From positions 393,334 through 457,333 of the forward strand of contig MU004185.1 of NCBI GenBank assembly GCA_010093605.1: a DNA stretch of 64,000 nt. Reading direction: 5' to 3'. This document shows positions 1-12,554 of the stretch, one piece after another. Within the stretch, counting starts at the first letter, position 1. The number at the start of each line of letters is the position of its first letter. A program made the position numbers and the translations under genes. Below the pieces are notes generated by a model. That model saw only the letters and a program-made list of their open reading frames with translations, searched no databases and had not been told where the DNA came from. Source of the DNA: Lophium mytilinum. Its lineage: Eukaryota > Ascomycota > Dothideomycetes > Mytilinidiales > Mytilinidiaceae.

Positions 1-249
1 AAATCCTCTTTATAATAAGTTTAACTTACTCTCTCTATCTACCTTTATATATTTAAAAGATATATAACCTTTAATCTTATCTACTAAAGCCTACCTAGAA
101 AGAAGTCTATTATATACTAAATTAAAACAACTTCTAATACCTAGCTAAGAACCTCTTAGTTAGTGCCTTTAAGCTATACGCTAAAAGACCTTAAGATATT
201 AGACTATTAGATAAGCAGGACGCCTATTTTAAAATTATAGCTAGCACTA

Positions 250-3200
250 ATAAAGATTACATTAATAATAATATATTAGATACTACTATTATCTTAAATT
301 ACTCTATAAATAATACTTTTCTATTAAGTATTAATAGCCGTAATCTATAGGGACTATTAGCATAGTTAAGACCTAGACTAAGGCCTAAAGTAACTATAGA
401 AGCTATCTTATCTTAATTAGAAACGCTAAGTATATCTTCTATATCTATATAGTAGACTTATATATTACTCTATATAGAAATACTACTCTATTAATACTCT
501 CTAGCTCTAATTATAATTAGATTCTTACTAGAATTATTATCTAGGTTATTCTTATCTAAGCTAGAACTAACTTCTTTATCTTCTTTATTCTCTAGATTAG
601 AACTAATTACCCTAAGACGCTATGCCGGTTAAGATAGGCAAAGCGTTGCTAGCTTAGATTAAGAAACTTAACTTATTAACTAGCTAGATTTAGTAGAATT
701 GGGAAATAATAGCATAGCTATAAATAAACGGTTTTAGCAATCTTCTAGTAGAGGGATAGAATTAGATAGCACTAATAGCTTCTCTAGATTCTTAAATAGT
801 AATAATAGTTACTATAGACACCCCCGTAGTAGAATAGAAAGCTAGCGGATCTACTTAACCTTTAAATTTAGGTACTATAATAGTAGTAGACGCTAGATTA
901 ATTGCAAGATAGAAAGATAAGATAGAGAAATATAAGGAAAAGCTAAATAAATAGCTTAACTATTAGAACTAAGTAACATCTATAATTATAACTTAATGCG
1001 GGTTTAATATATAATATATAATAGATAATATTAAATAAGTAGTACTACTACTTAACGCCCTATACCTCTACTTCTAAGATATAGGCTATAGAATAATCTA
1101 TTAGTATTAACTTAACTATAGTAATATATTATTTAATAATTATATAAGTATAGAAGACTTTATAGATAAGCTCTAAGAAGTAAATTAAGACCTTACTAAT
1201 ATTAATCTAACCTGCAAATATAGTAAAGTACACTTAATTAATAACTTCTTTAATAGACTTAGAACTAACTACTAAATATTAGCTAACCTCTTCTAAACTT
1301 AAAATCTAACTATTCCTATAAGAGATGCAGCTAGTATTATTATAAGACTAGCTTTAAACTTTAGCTCTACTATTATAGTAATATAATGTTACAAGACTTC
1401 TCTTAAAGTAGATAAAGAATATAAAAAAGCTATAATAGCTACGTAAGCTAAAGGGAAATTATATAGTACTAGAAATAGAAAAGAAAACTATACTTATAAT
1501 AAGTATTATACTTATTATAAAAAGAAGGCCTAGTATAACGCTTCTATCTACTAGAAACTTTATCTATATCTAGAAAAGGAGTTTAAAGAAAAGAAGGTGG
1601 CTAAGAGAAAGGTAAAATAGAAGAAGAAGGCTAATAATTCTAAGGAATCTAGCTTAAAGCGCTAGAAAATAGACACTATTAAGAAATATAGCGCTAACCT
1701 AGTAGTCTTTTCTACTAATTTTAAATTTCTAGAAGGAACTAACTACATTATCTATATAGTAAATACGTCTGCTATATCTAATAACGTCTAGCTAATTAAT
1801 ACGGGTTGTTTAACTTACTATTGCAGTATCTAAAAAGACTTTATTAAATCTATAATAAAGCTATATTAAGGCCCTAGAATAGAAGAAATAGAAGGAACTA
1901 TTATCTAACTAACTAAAATAGAAATAGTTTAGCTAGAATGCAACTATAAGGAATAGTAGGTTCTTTTCTATCTTACTAATATATTATATACTCCCGGCTT
2001 TAGATGTAACCTTATATTAGTCTTAAAACTAATAAACTAAGGCGTATATATAAGCTTTAAACCCCGTTAAGCTATAATAGAACTCTTAGAAGTTACTATT
2101 CTAGTACCCTACTAAAAGGGGGTCTACGCAATCTAATAGTAGAAGAAAGATATTACGCCTATATTAGTAATAGCTGCATATAAAATTATAGATCTAATAC
2201 TTTAAATCTAGTATAAATAAATAGCTTACCTAGGTAAATAAAACCTCTATAAACTTTAAGAAATATTAGTTAGTATAAAGCTACTTAACCTAGACTACCT
2301 ATATATAGGCTATATAAAAGGTTAAATAAAAGCGGGGTTCTATAGGCGTTATAACTAATAAGAAACTAGTCTACTAGAACTAATCTATATAGATATAGCT
2401 AGTCCTTTTATACTAGAATATAATAGAGTAAAATACTAGGTAACCTTTCTCTATAATAAAACCTAGAATATATAGGTCTATCTACTTAAATATAGAAATA
2501 AGTTCTTCTACTATTTAAAATACTTTATTAACTCTAATAAGACTATTAAGTGCCGCATTAGGCGCATTAGACTAGACTAAGTAGGGGAGAATATTTTAGA
2601 AATCTTTTAAGAGTACTACCGCGACTAGGGGATTCTCCTAGAATATATAGGAATAGACTAATACTAAGAAAATAGCTCCGCAAAAGCACTTAATTAGTAT
2701 ATACTCTCTAAACTAAACCCTACACTATTTAATGCTGGCCTAAATCTAAAATAGTAGCTAGAAGTACTATAAGTAGTTATTATAGTTTAAAACTAAAGCC
2801 CTAGCTTAGTAATTAGTATAACTCTATACTAAGCTTAGCACGGTAACCTTCTAGACCTATTCTAGCTACGCGTAATTAGCTTAAAATGCTATGCATTAAA
2901 GAAAGAGAGAGACTAAAAGGTAATTAGATATATAAGAACTAAAACGTGCACGCTAATTAGATACTTAGAAGGATAATACTACTAGTTATTAAATAAGAAT
3001 AATTAAATTCTAACTATAATAGATATTATTTATCTAGAAGAATAAAGTTATACTAGAAAGTAGTATAAAGTTAACGCACTACTATAAAACCTAGTAAATT
3101 CTACTACTATAGCTATACTTCCTATATAAGCTACCGCACTAATAAGTCTTAGCTAAAAGAGATAGCTAAGCACTACTCGCAATCTATATAATAGTAATAG

Positions 3201-5480
3201 AGACGGAAATAAAAGTAACTCTTCTCTACTAAAATAAATATAAAGTCCTACACTATTATAGTACTAGACTCCTCCTTAGTTACTATAATTACTATCTTAT
3301 TATAGTTTACTAGCTTACTTACTAATACTAGTATAATCTATATATACGCAGCTAATATAAAGGCAACTATTACATGTATAGTTAGTATATACTTAGCCCT
3401 TATAGAATAACCTAAAGTAAGTACTACTATTATAGAAGGTTTTATAGAAATGTTAGTATATATAAGTTAAGCCTAGAGAACCTATAACTTATATATAAAG
3501 TATATAGAGTATCTATTTAGAATTACCTCTTAATTTAGATAGATACTACGTTCTAGAAATAGTAACGCTTAACTATCTAAATCTAAATTAATTAGAAGAA
3601 GAAGTATATATAACTACTAAGCTAGCTATTCTAGAAGTAGTACTTAAGGATCTATAATTAGCTAACTTAGAGCTACTAGAAGAACCTAAGCTAGAAATAT
3701 AAACTAGACCTGCTACTAGAGAACTAGATTAGAATATAGCTCTACTAAGCCTAATAGCTACTGCCGCTATTACTAAGCTATTTAAACCTAAAACGTTTAA
3801 TTAAGCTTAAGTAGATCTACTCTAGAATAAGTAGAAGAAGGCTATAAAGAATAAAGTTCTATTACTAGAAGAAAATAATACCTAGACCCTTATAAATACA
3901 CTACGTAACCGCCGCGTTCTAGAAGAAAAGTAGGTATTTAAACTTAAACATGGGCTAACTAGAGAGATTCTATACTATAAAGCTTAGTAGGTAGTCTAAG
4001 GCTTTAAGTAATAAGAAGGAATTAACTACTATAAGACTTTTATATTAGTAGTTAAGCCTATAAGCTATAAAGCTATCTTTACTATAGCTATAGCCCTTAA
4101 TCTAGAAATTAAGTAAATAGATATTAAAACGGCATTTCTATATAGTAATATAGATAAAGAAATCTATATAGAATAACCGCGCAGCCTTAGCTAATCTAGA
4201 AACTAAGTCTATAAACTTAATAAGGCGTTATATAGCTTAAAATAATTACCTAGAATATAGTACTATACTCTAGCTACCTACCTAAAAGGTTATAGCTTCT
4301 TACTATTAGATTTAGACCTTACTATATTCTTTAAAGGCTATATATTTATTATAGTATATATAAATAACTTATTAATTATAGAACTATTATATAATAAAAT
4401 CTAGGAAATTAAGAATCTACTTAATAATTATTTCTAGATATTAGACCTAGGCCTATATAGCTACTATCTAGAAATATCTATTATATATAATAGATAGAAT
4501 TAAACCCTTACACTTAATTAATAAGGCTATATATCTAAAGTTCTTGCTAAATTTAAAATAGATAAGGGAAAACCGTGCGCTACGCCTATAGATACTAGCC
4601 GTATTAAAGTACTAGTAGAAGACTATAAGGCAACGCTAGAACTTAAAGCGTAGTATATAAGAGCTATTAGATCTCTAATATATACTATACTTAGTACTCG
4701 CCTAGATATTATATATGCAGTATTAGTATATAGCTAATATCTAGTAAATCTAGTACTAGCGCATAAAAAGATAGTTAAACGCGTACTTTAGTACCTATAA
4801 GGTACTATTAACTTCCGCCTAGTATATAAAGGGGAATTAGCACCTCTTATAGAATATACTAACTTTAACTAGGTAGAAGACTAAGAGACGCGCCGCTCTA
4901 TAGCTAGATATATCTTTAATATTAGCAGCGTAGCTATTAGCTAGTCTTTAAAATAATAATTAGTAGTTATACTCTTATTATATAAAGCTAAATATATAGA
5001 AGAAATATAAGCTATAAAAAAAGCTATATAGCTATAGAGTCTTCTTTAGAAGCTCTTAACTATAAAGTTACCTTTAGTAATAATTATATATAGCAATAAC
5101 TAAGAAGTAATTACCTTAGCTAGAAACCCGCAGTTTTACTCCCGGACTAAGTATATAGCTATCTAACACTACTATATATAGAAAAAGTAAGCTAATAATA
5201 CTATTAACCTCTAATTTATACTAATAGAGGAATAAGTAGCTAATAGGCTTATAAAAGCACTACTAAAAGATTATTTCCTACTCTTTTAAAAAGTAATTAG
5301 TTTAGAAGAATACATATACTAAAGGGGGAGCACTCTTTTCTATATATATAGGTTTTAATAAGGCTTCTATCTAAGAATTCTTTCCTATTTTTTCTATAAG
5401 GTTTTTAGGTTTTCTAGATTACTAGACTTCTTCTATACTCTATTCTTTCTTAATTTACCGCTCTAGATAGAGGGGGAGAA
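250..5480 (+). mobile_element. Fossil Ty1/copia LTR retrotransposon, RIP-degraded
   Basis: Scattered traces in one orientation follow the copia order: a gag/zinc-knuckle-like stretch near 1.2-1.55 kb, an aspartic-protease-like site near 1.8 kb, integrase core traces near 2.25-2.7 kb, reverse transcriptase near 4.0-4.4 kb (including the region of the YVDD-type box near 4.35 kb), and RNase H near 4.85-5.2 kb. Integrase before RT is what defines Ty1/copia. A purine-rich tract at about 5465-5479 resembles a polypurine tract, so a 3' LTR would begin just after it; the 5' LTR is not recognisable and may lie outside the window. The element is broken many times in every frame and its sequence is saturated with TpA, as expected from RIP. 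It is an old, dead copy. Ends are approximate. Confidence 0.8.
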
Positions 5481-6049
5481 TATAATAACTATTAGAAACG
5501 TATAAATTAGCTAAAACTAATTAAAATAAGTATATAATATCTAAATAAACCTAGATTTAGTATATTTATAGTACTAAAAGTGGACCTATCTATAAAAATA
5601 GGAAAAGTAGGTCTATTTATACTTAATAGCACAACTAGAATTACTTAAAAAAGTGTTCTAGATATTTAGCTATATATAGAAACCCGGAATCTATTATAAC
5701 TATAGTACTAAGTAGGTTAAGCGGGTCTACTAAAGAAATAAAAGCGGGTCCCTTTATACTAATAGTAATATCTAAATTATTCTAGAATGTATTTATATAT
5801 ATTAACTATTTATAGAGGACTAAACCTACTTATAGAGACCTAGATCCGCTATAACTATAGTAATAAGCGGGCTAAGTAGGTCTACTAGAAAAATAAAAGC
5901 GGGTCCCTTTATACTAATAGTAATTTTAAATTATCTAAAAATACTTTTATATATATTAACTATATATAGAGAACTAGACCCCTTTTTATCTATAGTTTAA
6001 TAATATAGTATAAATAAAAAATACATTTCTATAATAAATAGTTTATTAA
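5481..6049. repeat. RIP-degraded repeat with two 154-bp tandem units (possible LTR region)
   Basis: Two direct copies of a segment containing the 15-base word AAAGCGGGTCCCTTT lie head to tail: the word occurs at 5741 and again at 5895, a period of 154 bp, and similarity covers roughly 5690-5998. The block follows the purine tract of the copia fossil, so it may be the 3' LTR or its flank; a second LTR copy to prove this is not in the window. The sequence is AT-rich and TpA-saturated like its surroundings. No coding potential is seen. Confidence 0.55.
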
Positions 6050-7325
6050 ATCCGCTTTTCTTTAGGTATAAAAGACTGCTATTCCTCCTAAATTAAATTA
6101 GTATCTTCTTAGATAAATTCCATCTTTTCTTCTTTCTAACTAGCTAAAAATATAAGTGGTTTCTAATTCTTTTCTATTAAGGTTAAGAAGGAAACTTCTA
6201 AACTTTCTATAGGCCCTAACTCCCCTATATTATTCTATAGCTCTAATACTATAATCTATAGTAATTATCCCCCTATTTACTCTAAAACGCTTGCGGAAAC
6301 GCCTATAGAAGTCCTGGACAAGTTTTTAGATAAAATAGTAGATTTTTTAGACGCGTCTAAAACTATAAAAGAGGATAGTAGTAAGAAGGATAATAATAAC
6401 TCTATAGATAATAACTACTAGCCTTATATAGCCTACTATGCTTACCTAAATATTACTGCCGCCGCTAAATCTATAGACATTTCTATAAATAAAGTTAGCA
6501 TTTCTAAGCTAGAATCTACCTTTTAATAGCTTACTATAGTTAATTATAACCTAGCTATTACTATTAGAGGCGCTAAAATACTTCTAGAGGCCCTCTTACC
6601 TACTATTAGCCCCGGCGTTAAAGAACTAGTAGAACTTAGACTTGCTAGCATTTATACCTAGAAGAATAGAGTTCTTACTACTACTACTAGCTATTCTTAT
6701 AAGGTTATTAAACCTTATAAGCTTATAATACTTAAAGGAAATAGTCCCTTCTACTATAGAGATAGAAATACTATCTATAGTACCTTTATAAGAACTAATA
6801 GTATTACGCGCTTTTATCTATTTAAGAAAAGAGGTAGAGAGAAGTAACTTCTTTATAGTAACCTCTAGATTACCTCTAGCTTTATTACTAAGAACCTAGA
6901 TATTCTTAATAACCTTATATAGACCTAGTTTACCCGCCTAAACTAATTAATAGAAGCTAACTTAGCTATAGAAAGCCTATAGTTCTACCTAGACTCTATT
7001 ACTAATAAGGTAGAGGTTTTAAAGCTAAAGCTAGCGTAGGTAGAAGAGGAAAAGTCTTAGTTAGAGTAGAAGAATACTAACCTTTACCTAATAGACCTAC
7101 TTTATTAAATATACTTAGAGGAAATAGATAGATTAGTAGAAGTTAGCTTATATCTCTTCTATTACTAGAGTAGAAGTATTAAAACTAGTAAGGGTTCTAT
7201 TAATAGTATAGACGCTAACTAGTTTACTATATAATTCTACTAAAGTATATAAAACTATAGCTATATAGTCTTCTCTCCCTTAGTATAATCTAAGGGGAAT
7301 TAAATCTATATAACCCAATTTTAAC
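6050..7325 (+). mobile_element. Unassigned RIP-degraded element or duplicated gene
   Basis: This AT-rich block keeps the texture of former coding sequence on the + strand, with long stretches rich in Leu, Ile, Ser and Lys codons and a charged, coiled-coil-like stretch near 7.0-7.1 kb, but it is broken many times. No protein family could be recognised. It lies beyond the putative 3' end of the copia fossil and shares its TpA saturation, so it was probably a repeated sequence caught by the same RIP process. It could be part of another retroelement, a DNA transposon or a duplicated host gene. Confidence 0.35.
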
Positions 7326-7330
7326 ATATA

Positions 7331-8422
7331 TTTCCTAAAATTTGTTGGCCTCCTCCATAGCGCATTCGACCGGTCAGTGTCTAATGAGGACACCAATCAG
7401 TGACGAAGTAAGTCGCCCCCGTGGCTGGGTTGGAATCCAGCGTGGGTCTGTAGAGCGACATTCCACACGCCAAGGAAGTAGCGTAGGGCCCTGCTCGGTG
7501 AACATTTTACTAGTTAGAACCTCTCGGCGAGCTAGAGTATGAGTCCGGTGTTGGTTGAATTTCTTTTTACGTTTTTTTTTTCTTCAATTATATATAAGAT
7601 GTGGAAGAGGAAGGGCTCAAAAGCGGCAGGGGGGTGTTGCGGTGATGGAATGGGAATGAAGGCGAGCTATAGAGGTGGCTTCTAGGGTTCGAGTCGACCT
7701 CGCGATTCCCTCCACGCCATGGGGAGCCGCTGTGCTGTGGTAGATATTAGATCATGATGTTCTCCATCTTCAGACTCTTCTTCCGCTCTTCACCACCTCG
7801 ACTCTCTCACGAGAAGCACCGCACATACCTGAAGACGAAGCCTCCCCTCCGCGCTGGAGATGAGTGGTCTCTTTGTGGTGTTGATGGCCATCATCGATGA
7901 AAGTTACGGAAGTTACACACTGCCGTCCTCCTCCACGCCATGGTTCGTAGTATCGCGCGATTTTGCTCTACCACTCCACCACCAGTCTTCGTAGGTCGTT
8001 CAGAGTCCTCTCTTCCAATCGCCAACTCCTTCCCAGCATGGGCGGAGTAGACTTGGGATTTTCTTCCACCAGTCCACACACCCAGTCATAGGTCTGTAAT
8101 CCCATGGTTTTCAATCCTCCACACTGCCCATGATGGTCCCTGTAGAACGATTGTGAAATTCCACCCGACTCCAAGCTTCCTGTCCTTCCATAATTTAAGT
8201 TCGGTGTGAGAAAGGTAAAGGTTTTATAGATAAGCTGGATGAGAGAAGTTCGAGGTCACGTGGTAGATATGTCAGCACGTGAGGGGAAGGTTAGAGTCAT
8301 AGCCAGGTTTCACTCTGGAGAAGTCTGAGACACCTCCTGGATGACTTATATCTACCACTCGACCGCAACCATCACGCTGAGACCGTTTAAAAACAGACGA
8401 CAGTGCTTCAAACCCTTCAAAC
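7331..8422. other. Gene-free stretch at the edge of the RIP block
   Basis: Base composition switches from AT-rich to ordinary mixed sequence at about 7330 within a few tens of bases. Only short overlapping open frames (60-70 codons) occur here, with no recognisable domain. A T-rich run lies near 7562-7580. The stretch lies beyond the 3' end of the metallo-beta-lactamase gene. Confidence 0.6.
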
Positions 8423-9602
8423 TTACCCCTCCAGCTTCTCGAGCAACAGACTATGCTCAGGGTGCCCAGAGCTCTTCACCTGAATCTGCATGCTCTCCAG
8501 CACTCTCTTCTTAACATCAGAGCCTCTAACGTCCTGTCCCGTGAACCCACCATACGTAGCTTCGAACTCGAACGGCTGCAGCGCCTTCCAGATACCCTCG
8601 ATCTTGGAAGGAGGTAGCGGGATCATATTAGGGATAGACCACATGAAAGAGTAGCTAGACGTCCCAGGCTGGCGAGGAGAAGGCGTTCCTGCGGACTACT
8701 CAGGTTGAACATCAGCCCACCACCAATGAAACACTGGCTAAGTCGATGATATGGGAGATATGAACGAGAGGGGATTTCGCACCGGCACCGTGTACATGGA
8801 ATCTGCAATGAACAGCTTCTTCTCCCAATGCAGCACCATACTTCCATCAAAGTGGCCCCCTACTTTAATGGCCGTGACTCCAGGTACGATCGTTTCGATT
8901 GGCCCTTTGATAAAGCGGCGTGCCTTGAGATGGTCAAAGCGGTTCAGCCATTGCTTGTCTTCGGTCGCGACATAGACGGGGCAGTTGAAGATCTTAGCCC
9001 ATTCGAGGTGGGTGGTGTAGAAGTGTGGGTGGGAGATTACGATTGCTGAGAGGCCACCTTTGGAAGTGATCTGGGGGTGTTAGATGGGCTGCTTGAGAAG
9101 GAAAGTGGTAATATGTGGGAGAATGGGAAGTGGAGCTTACAAAGTCGATGGTCTTCTGGTCGATGAAGGCGATAAGGTCCCAGAGGACGTTGCCGTTTGG
9201 GGTTTGGAGGAGTATGGCGCGTTCTCCAATACCGCACTGTAGTCACATAGAGACGATTGAGTAAATTATCCGAGGAGTTTGTTTGATGACGACTGACCTT
9301 TGGTTCAGTAGTTATGAACAAAATCTTCTCATCTGTAGGATCTTGCTCGAGGAAGTTCTCATGTTTCCCCTTTAGCTGTCCCAAAGTAGTCCAGACTTGG
9401 CCTCCAGGAGGAACATATTGGCGCGGATCCTAAAGTGGGGTTGTCAAGCGCGTGAAGCATAGGTACCGAAAGTATTTGAGTAAATACATACCTCACAAAT
9501 GCGACAGCTCTTGAGAGGCGAGCCGGATTGTAACGACACATCGAACTGTGTGCCGCAGGTGTTGCAGATAAGCAGGTCTTGTCCGTCAACTACTGTAATC
9601 AT
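8423..9602 (-). CDS. Metallo-beta-lactamase-fold protein, 299 aa
   Basis: Five exons (9602-9492, 9429-9298, 9236-9141, 9070-8783, 8695-8423) with four GT..AG introns of 62, 61, 70 and 87 bp give 299 residues. The protein starts MITVVDGQDLLIC. An MBL-type metal motif is seen as ISHPHFYTTH (HxH followed by a further His), and GGHFDGS and LFIADSMYTVP match the later His/Asp strands of the fold. Two early CxxC pairs (CNTC, CRIC) are an N-terminal extension seen in a fungal subgroup. The substrate cannot be told; the fold covers hydrolases and oxidoreductases. The fourth intron is supported because its removal joins MYTVP to SAGTPSPRQ in frame and skips a stop. No signal peptide is seen, so it is probably cytosolic. 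It is the first intact gene after the RIP block. Confidence 0.85.
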
Positions 9603-10049
9603 GGCTGTTGATGGTCGTGAGATGGGTTGCTGGCTGGCGAGGGGCTTTGCTACTATTGGTCAAGTCTGGCCGTATGCGGCTTATCAATGCTGCTTTGCAA
9701 CGCGAGAGTCCTGGATGTCTTGAGCTGGAAAGCAAATGTAAAACTTAGTGAAGAGATCTTTGTGAATTTAGGGCACCAGACTCTAGATATCTTGCAAGTT
9801 GAGAGATCATCTCCAAAGGTGGGGTACGCAGCACGCGGAATCACTGTACGCCATGCTGTTCTGGTAGACTCAAAATCCATTTACTCTTCGTCCAGTCATC
9901 TTCATCATACATACCCAACTCCTCTTAAAAGCTTTGCAGGAATGACGCGCGCCTAAAGATTTAACCTGATAATGCCTCAATGAACGCCGCCAATGCTACA
10001 AAGCCAACGTTTATAGTATCACCCACAAGCCGCTAAGAACCAGAGCACA

Positions 10050-10747
10050 CTAATAGTTTACAACGTTCTTCAGTATCCATACCTCGCCGTTACCTACTTT
10101 GTCAGCAATGCTGAGAACTTCGATATTGCCGGGTTGAATCTGCGTTGATGTCAGCTATAATTTAACGCGAATAGACGCGCAACACATACCATCTTCTTTC
10201 CACCTGTACTCTCGTACCAAATGGTGTTCCCATTCAATGTCTGGACTTTGTGATGCTCCTTCCATGGACTCTCCGGTACAATATGTGCCTCGACGAATCT
10301 CCGCATATTCCGGTGAGCGCGATCCTCGCCCGCCTCACCTTTGTATGCATCATCTCCTAGAGCACTGTACTCTTTCGGGTCCTCCCAAGGTTTCCGAGGT
10401 AGATTCCTCATAGCGCCATTGTCGGGTGCAAGGACAGTAGCATTCTGTGACGCATCATCTAACCGGTCGGACACGGAGTCGATATCCCGACTCAAACCGC
10501 TGAAGATGGCAATATCCTGAGTCTTGCCCATCACGTCGGATATAATGATTCCGGCCGAGATCTCCGGCGAGGACTTGTCATCGTTTATAGGAGGCATGGC
10601 GATGTTCGGGAGATTCGTGAGCGGAGACTGATTACCGCGGATGTGGAGTGACTTGAGGAAGGAGGAGAGCGGTCTTGAATCTGCGGAGGCTGTGAGGGCG
10701 AGACAAATGGCAGCGGCTGGGTATCCGAAGAGTATCTGGGCCTTCAT
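10050..10747 (-). CDS. Secreted FAS1 (fasciclin) domain protein, 215 aa
   Basis: Two exons (10747-10190 and 10139-10050) separated by a 50-bp intron give 215 residues. The chosen start yields MKAQILFGYPAAAICLALTASA, a good signal peptide; an in-frame upstream ATG at 10819 would bury it. A single FAS1 domain follows, with the hallmarks ATVLAPDNGAM (H1-like box) and, near the end, VEAHIVP and KVGNGEVWILKNVV (H2-like box). FAS1 domains mediate adhesion or assembly at the cell surface, and single-domain fungal forms are known as Mug57-like proteins. There is no obvious GPI signal at the C-terminus. It is divergent from the DUF3807-like gene, sharing about 200 bp of promoter. Confidence 0.85.
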
Positions 10748-10944
10748 GGTGTTTGACAACTTGAAGACTTTCACGATGCAGACGGTGTGTTCGGCCAGTG
10801 AGAAGGCCGTATACGTCATCTCGGGTCACGTGCTAGCGCGGAAGTAGCCGCCTAACTTTGTTCTTAGCGCATCTCGAGCTGCACCTCACTTTCTCTCCTC
10901 CACCAACCTCCTCCATGAAGATTCTTCATCTGTGCAAGTAACGA
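10748..10944. promoter_or_regulatory. Shared divergent promoter region
   Basis: The 197 bp between the start codons of the FAS1-domain gene (minus) and the DUF3807-like gene (plus) must hold both promoters. It contains CT-rich tracts near 10885-10935 and a GGTCACGTG E-box-like site near 10824. No TATA box is clear. Confidence 0.45.
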
Positions 10945-11585
10945 ATGGATCTTCCTACTGTCACAGAGGTCAGTGCTTCACTCCTCCATTGTGTAACACC
11001 TCTGACATGCTCCAGGAAGATCTGCGAGCTTTCCACTCCAAACACTTCTCATCTGCCCCACTACCTGCAGTCTTCTTCCACCTCGACGACACGTCTGTTG
11101 AGGCATACGAGGAAGAAGATGACGATGGCTTGGGCTACTACGCTGATGGCGTGAAGCGCACTCTCACCGACGAGCAAATTGCCATCTTTCGGCATTCTGA
11201 GATCCAAACGATCATCAAAGAGTTGCGACAGGCTCGACAAGACAAGGAAGCCGATGGAGCATCGACAGCATCCAGTGAGGAGTCAGACCACGGGTTGAAA
11301 AAGACCATGGCTGAGTTCACACCCTATGGAGAGGGCATGAAGCGGAAGAGGCTCGACTTGTCCTCACTAGCACCCCGAAAGCGCTCCAACAACCGTCTGC
11401 CTGATCCGGAGCCCGGCTGGGAAGATATTAGCAAGATGCGCAACTGGGAGCCAGAGATGACCTGGGAGGGTGGCGGCGCCAAAACTCCAGACAATTCTCC
11501 CAGCGACACGGACGATAAGATGCCAAGACGCGTCGCGAGAGAGGAGGATGATCTCAAAGTCCAAAACATAGAGCTGGACTACTGA
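10945..11585 (+). CDS. DUF3807-like conserved fungal protein, 197 aa
   Basis: Two exons (10945-10968 and 11016-11585) with a 47-bp intron give 197 residues, starting MDLPTVTE and continuing EDLRAFHSKHF. The core GYYADGVKRTLTDEQIA followed by FRHSEIQ fits my memory of the fungal DUF3807 family; the function is unknown. The C-terminal half is charged and probably disordered, with a basic stretch GMKRKRLDL that could be a nuclear localisation signal, then an acidic Ser/Thr/Asp-rich tail. Skipping the intron would give a different N-terminus from an upstream ATG at 10932; the spliced start is preferred because the short exon is in phase and conserved in style. It is divergent from the FAS1-domain gene. 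Confidence 0.7.
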
Positions 11586-12554
11586 AGTCAAAGACAACCT
11601 CGAATATCAGACCGGCAACGGCCATCTCACTCCGAGCAACGTTCACAGCTAAGACACGTTCCGTGCCAGCTGATGCGATGAGTCTTCATAACTCCATTCC
11701 GGTTAGTACTCATCTCGTGCCTTCTTTCTTATGTCTGCAATGATGAGGACAAATATCATCCTTAGTCCGAGCCCGGCCTCGACTAACTCTCCTGAAGGCG
11801 GTCCGTCCTTTCATGCATTGCACATTGCGTGATTGGATTGGCTGTCTAGACGTTGTGACCTGCTTGGTTGGCAATGGGGACGCCAAAATAATCTTCTCTC
11901 TGATTCAGACTTTGTGCACCACCTTACCACTCCTTCACTTCCTGTCTTCGCATGGATGCTAATCTTACGGAGCCACATAGGCATGATCGCACAGCAACGC
12001 GTACTATCACCGTACTAGGGCATCAATCTGCGTACACTCAAATGTCACTGTTTGAAGTCCTTCCATACACTTTCGAGCCTCTGGGCAGAATCCGTTGGAA
12101 CGATCTGTAACTATGCCAGCCCACCCCAGACGCTGGGCCGTCATCGTGGCTACCTGGCCCTCACCGCCCTCTTCCAGAGTTGATGGTGCCCATTCTTCGA
12201 CAGCGAGCGGAAGAGGGCCGAGAGCAGCCCACATGGTGAGTAGGCGGAGGTGATACTGGCGAATTTAGTTATATTGTCTCACAAGTAGCAATCTATGGAA
12301 TACTTGAATACTCGAATGACCTTCTCTTGAAACTTAGATGACAATCATGTCCAACCGGTTTAGCGAGAAGTGACTTCTCCTGACTCATTATCGATAGTGA
12401 AGCCTAGAGCCCGAGCTTTGGGTGAATGGGCACGGTGCGTAATGCGGCTAGCATGCGGGATGATCCCGGTGATCGCGGGCTTTGTCAAAGTCTCGGGACG
12501 GCTGCAGAACGCAGGCCCACTCTCGAAGATCCTACCTCAACTCAATTATCGACC
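11586..12554. other. Intergenic region with one weak minus-strand ORF
   Basis: No recognisable gene. A 75-codon open frame on the minus strand (12234-12007) has ordinary codon use and begins MWAALGPLPLAVEEW, but it has no known domain and no intron-joined partner was found, so it is mentioned only as a possibility (about 0.25). The rest is the 3' flank of the DUF3807-like gene and the 5' flank of the CBS-domain gene. Confidence 0.5.

Noticed and set aside
7671-7700. GGGTTCGAGTC, resembling a tRNA T-arm
   Set aside because: No matching acceptor, D or anticodon arms could be formed around it.
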